Positions 61,440 through 64,000 of a stretch of DNA of 64,000 nucleotides are shown one piece after another. The notes under the pieces were generated by a model. The model was not told the origin of the DNA. It searched no databases and saw only the letters and a list, made by a program, of their open reading frames with translations. The DNA comes from UQRS01 sp050946935 (GTDB lineage: Bacteria; Bacillota; Clostridia; Oscillospirales; Acutalibacteraceae). The stretch lies in NCBI GenBank assembly GCA_050946935.1, contig JBMNVR010000004.1, positions 1-64,000 of the forward strand, written 5' to 3'. Made by a program: the position numbers and the translations under genes. Within the stretch, counting starts at the first letter, position 1, and each line of letters opens with the position of its first letter.

Positions 61440-62942
61440 TTATGAAATCTTACTCTCAAAACGTGTCGCTAATGCCAAAATTTCTTCCTGCGAGGTATTT
61501 TTTGCATCGACTTCGCCGGTGATGCGGCCGTCGCACATGACGATGATCCGATCGGCGATGCCTAAAATCTCCGGCATTTCAGAGGAGACGAACAATACGC
61601 CGATGCCCTGTTTTTTCAGCTCGTTCATAAGGTTGTAAATCTCAACCTTTGCCGCAACGTCAATCCCTCTGGTCGGTTCGTCGAATACCACAATACGTGA
61701 GGTCCGCGCCAGCCATTTGGCTACAACGACCTTCTGCTGGTTCCCGCCCGAGAGGCTCGCTGCGTCTACCTCGGCATTCGGCAGCTTGATGGTCAGGTCT
61801 TTGACCGCTTTATCGGTCATGGCCTTTTCTTTTTTGCGGTTGATTACACCGCCCCGGCTGCAAATGATATCCAGATTGGGCAGGCTGATGTTTTCCCGGA
61901 TGCTCAGCTTGGTACACAGACCGTCTTTTTTGCGATCCTCCGGTGCGAGGACGATGCCGTGCCGTATGGCGTCCATCGGTCGCTTGATCCGGACCTCTTT
62001 CCCGTTGAGGATGATCTTTCCGGATTCCTTGGGATCCACGCCGAAGAGCGCGCGGGTGGTTTCGGTTCGGCCGGCGCCCATCAGCCCGGCAATGCCGACG
62101 ATTTCCCCCTCCCGCACTGAGAAACTGACGTCCCGCACCATTTTTCCGGCGTTCAGATGCTCGACCCGGAAGATCTCGTTCCCAACCGGACATTCAACCT
62201 TGGGGAATTTCTCTTTGATTTCCCGTCCGACCATGTGGGTAATGATTTCATCCATCGTAAAGTCGGAGAAGTTGCCGCTGGTTATGTATTTGCCGTCCCG
62301 CATGATGGAGACGCGGTCGACAATATGCTGCAGTTCCTCCAGCCGATGGGAAATGTAGATGATTCCGCGGCCGTCGTCCCGCAACTTTTTGATGATCCGG
62401 AAGAGGTCGTCAATCTCCTTGGTCGTCAGGGCAGAGGTGGGTTCGTCCATGATCAGGATTTTTGCGTCGGTCGAGATCGCTTTGGCGATTTCGACCATCT
62501 GCTGTTTGGAGACAGCCAGATCCCCGACCGTCTCGGTGGGGGAGATGTCGATCCGCAGATCCTGCAGCACCTCGGCCGCGCGACGGTTCATCTCCCGATC
62601 TGAGAGGAGGCCGGTTTTGGTCATCTCCCGACCCAGAAAGATGTTTTCAGCGACCGTCAGGTGTGTGCACATATTCAGCTCCTGATGGATGATGGCTACG
62701 CCCATCTCCTGTGCCTTTTTGGGGGTCATGTCACCGACCTTTTCACCGAAAATGGTCATTTCCCCGCTTGTGCGGGTGTAGACGCCGCTTAAAATTTTAA
62801 CCAGCGTGGACTTGCCCGCGCCGTTTTCGCCGAGCAGAGCCATGACTTCGCCCGACTTCAGATTGAAAGAAACATCGTCCAATGCTTTGACGCCGGGAAA
62901 CTCTTTACAGATATGCGCCATTTCGACTATATATTCCGACAT
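61440..62942 (-). CDS. Ribose-type sugar ABC ATPase (two nucleotide-binding domains)
   Basis: A 500-residue RbsA/MglA-type protein. NBD1 has Walker A GENGAGKST and Walker B ILIMDEPTSAL; NBD2 has the degenerate GLMGAGRTE loop normal for this family, signature LSGGNQQK and Walker B VVFDEPTRGID. I start at the ATG at 62942 because GGAGGGTGAGG lies directly before it; 22 more codons are open upstream. Gene order in transcription is ATPase, permease, binding protein. Confidence 0.96.
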   Translation of the reverse strand: MSEYIVEMAHICKEFPGVKALDDVSFNLKSGEVMALLGENGAGKSTLVKILSGVYTRTSGEMTIFGEKVGDMTPKKAQEMGVAIIHQELNMCTHLTVAENIFLGREMTKTGLLSDREMNRRAAEVLQDLRIDISPTETVGDLAVSKQQMVEIAKAISTDAKILIMDEPTSALTTKEIDDLFRIIKKLRDDGRGIIYISHRLEELQHIVDRVSIMRDGKYITSGNFSDFTMDEIITHMVGREIKEKFPKVECPVGNEIFRVEHLNAGKMVRDVSFSVREGEIVGIAGLMGAGRTETTRALFGVDPKESGKIILNGKEVRIKRPMDAIRHGIVLAPEDRKKDGLCTKLSIRENISLPNLDIICSRGGVINRKKEKAMTDKAVKDLTIKLPNAEVDAASLSGGNQQKVVVAKWLARTSRIVVFDEPTRGIDVAAKVEIYNLMNELKKQGIGVLFVSSEMPEILGIADRIIVMCDGRITGEVDAKNTSQEEILALATRFESKIS

Positions 62943-63119
62943 GCAAACCTCACCCTCCGTTCCTTGTCGTCGTTTCCGTTTGCAAGGACAGTATAGCATT
63001 GAATTCATCGCCTTGAAAAGGGGAGGATTTTTGTTTTTGGTGGGGGATTCTTTTGAAGTTTTTGTAGGAAAAGTGAATATTCACAAATTATATATTTTAA
63101 TTTTAGATATATATCACAA

Positions 63120-63143
63120 CAGCCGTCTTGCAAAAGACGGCTG
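63120..63143. terminator. Hairpin after the degenerate ABC ATPase gene
   Basis: CAGCCGTCTT (63120-63129) pairs perfectly with AAGACGGCTG (63134-63143), ten bases past the stop of the minus-strand gene. It has no long T run and may only partly separate this gene from the sugar ABC operon. Confidence 0.65.
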
Positions 63144-63153
63144 CCATGGTACA

Positions 63154-64000
63154 CTATTCGGCCGGAACAAGGGCATCAGGAGGCATCTGCTTCCCCTGAA
63201 ATTCCGCTTTGGTATAGTCTCCGACGATTTTTCCCTTTTCGGACAGCAGAATCCGGTCGGCCACGTATAGGGAGTCGGAGGTGCTGACCGCCAGAATCAA
63301 AAAGGTGATATTCTGCTTTTTAAACCGATTGATTAGGGAGATAATGTGGCTTCGCAAATACATATCCGCCTGTGCAAACGGCTGGACGCAGACGACCAGC
63401 TTTGGGCGCTGCAGGAGGATACGGTAGTACACGAGGTCGATTTTTTGTCGGTTGGTGAGGTCTTTAACCTCCAGCGTATAGATGTCCGTTTTAAAAATCG
63501 GCGCAAACTCTTTGGCGATGCTTTTGCGGAATTTTGTGCGCCGCCAGATGTTCGGCTGTTTTTGATCCAGAAGGAAACAGAGGTTGTCAATCGCCGGGAG
63601 GCTGGGCAGGATCATGGACTCGGACGGATTTTCGGCAATGAAAGAGACGGGCGATTTTTTGGACACCGGATATCCGTCGATCAGCATTTTTCCCGAAAGC
63701 AGCCGTCCCTCGCAGGAGAGCAGAGCAAGCAGATCCTCTAAAATCCGGGTGTCCATGTCGAGCAACACGGCGCATTCCCCCTGCAACAGAGAAAAACTGA
63801 CGCCGCTGCAATGTTCGGTAACCACGTCCCGAAGAATCAGGATCTCACCCCGCCGGATTTCCTCATCTTGCTGTTTGGCCAGCGCCAGCTTTTTCTCTTC
63901 CCGGATGAGTCGTTTGGAAAAAGAGGCGCAGTAATGTTCAATCATCTGGTCGGTCATTTCGTCCGGATCAAGGAATTTGCGGATTTGACCGTCCTCCATA
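63154..64000 (-). CDS. Degenerate sugar-type ABC ATPase homologue (partial, 5' end outside window)
   Basis: The visible 281 residues correspond to the end of NBD1 (MEDGQI, cf. IMRDGKYI in the next ATPase), the linker and the complete NBD2 of an RbsA-like protein. None of the ATP-binding motifs survives in NBD2: the P-loop position reads LLDMDTRILEDL, the signature position DLTNRQKID and Walker B VVCVQPFAQADM without the catalytic Glu. The fold and alignment are still recognisable (for example VADRILLSEKGKIVGDY at the end). No frameshift or stop interrupts it, so it is a maintained non-catalytic protein rather than a pseudogene. It may regulate the adjacent transporter or a signalling system upstream, beyond the window. 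Confidence 0.75.
   Translation of the reverse strand, partial: MEDGQIRKFLDPDEMTDQMIEHYCASFSKRLIREEKKLALAKQQDEEIRRGEILILRDVVTEHCSGVSFSLLQGECAVLLDMDTRILEDLLALLSCEGRLLSGKMLIDGYPVSKKSPVSFIAENPSESMILPSLPAIDNLCFLLDQKQPNIWRRTKFRKSIAKEFAPIFKTDIYTLEVKDLTNRQKIDLVYYRILLQRPKLVVCVQPFAQADMYLRSHIISLINRFKKQNITFLILAVSTSDSLYVADRILLSEKGKIVGDYTKAEFQGKQMPPDALVPAE

Overview
The window comes from the chromosome of a GC-rich, strictly anaerobic member of the Clostridia, most likely Oscillospiraceae/Ruminococcaceae. This rests on two T-box leaders, AddAB in place of RecBCD, ylxM-ffh, anaerobic ribonucleotide reductase (NrdD/NrdG), ferredoxin-dependent indolepyruvate oxidoreductase, FeoAB, a PerR-rubrerythrin pair, and secreted proteins with type I dockerins. 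I see no phage, insertion sequence, CRISPR array, tRNA or rRNA.

Layout. 1-2.9 kb: a 142-bp tandem repeat, a small spore-surface-like protein, and thrS behind a threonine T-box. 3.1-12.2 kb: a carbohydrate locus with an AraC regulator, a dockerin-bearing GH106-like glycosidase and a 1,461-residue SGNH esterase with carbohydrate-binding modules. 12.6-16.8 kb: a Rieske/FAD oxidoreductase, a 91-residue protein that copies the glycyl-radical tail of NrdD and has a pair of NrdR-like boxes at its promoter, and feoAB. 17.1-24.4 kb: an aromatic amino acid module, iorAB, then a tryptophan-specific T-box (UGG), a small leader ORF, trpP, a dedicated ECF transporter (two ATPases and EcfT) and a PaaK-type CoA ligase. 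24.6-32.7 kb: four 119-bp hairpin-rich repeats, addBA and an Axe2-like esterase. 32.8-37.5 kb, minus strand: an orphan oligopeptide-type binding lipoprotein, nrdG and nrdD. 37.6-40.3 kb: ylxM-ffh-rpsP-khpA. 41.2-53.2 kb: rpoB-rpoC and rpsL-rpsG-fusA-tuf. 53.5-57.7 kb: a dockerin-bearing CotH-kinase protein. 58-59 kb: perR-like gene and a rubrerythrin with an N-terminal rubredoxin domain. 59.3-64 kb, minus strand: a ribose-type sugar ABC transporter (ATPase, permease, binding protein), preceded by the C-terminal half of a second sugar-type ATPase that has lost all its catalytic motifs.

How genes work together. The 17-24 kb block reads as one pathway: tryptophan is taken up by TrpP-ECF under control of uncharged tRNA-Trp; after transamination (gene not here) IorAB would oxidise indolepyruvate to indoleacetyl-CoA, and the PaaK-like ligase would interconvert aryl acetate and its CoA ester. 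The secreted glycosidase, the SGNH protein and the CotH protein form an extracellular set. Two of these, 43 kb apart, share an approximately 300-residue module and families of about 57-residue helical repeats that I cannot name. The items most worth following up are the NrdD-tail miniprotein with its NrdR-like boxes, the tryptophan module with its leader ORF, the shared extracellular module, and the catalytically dead ABC ATPase.
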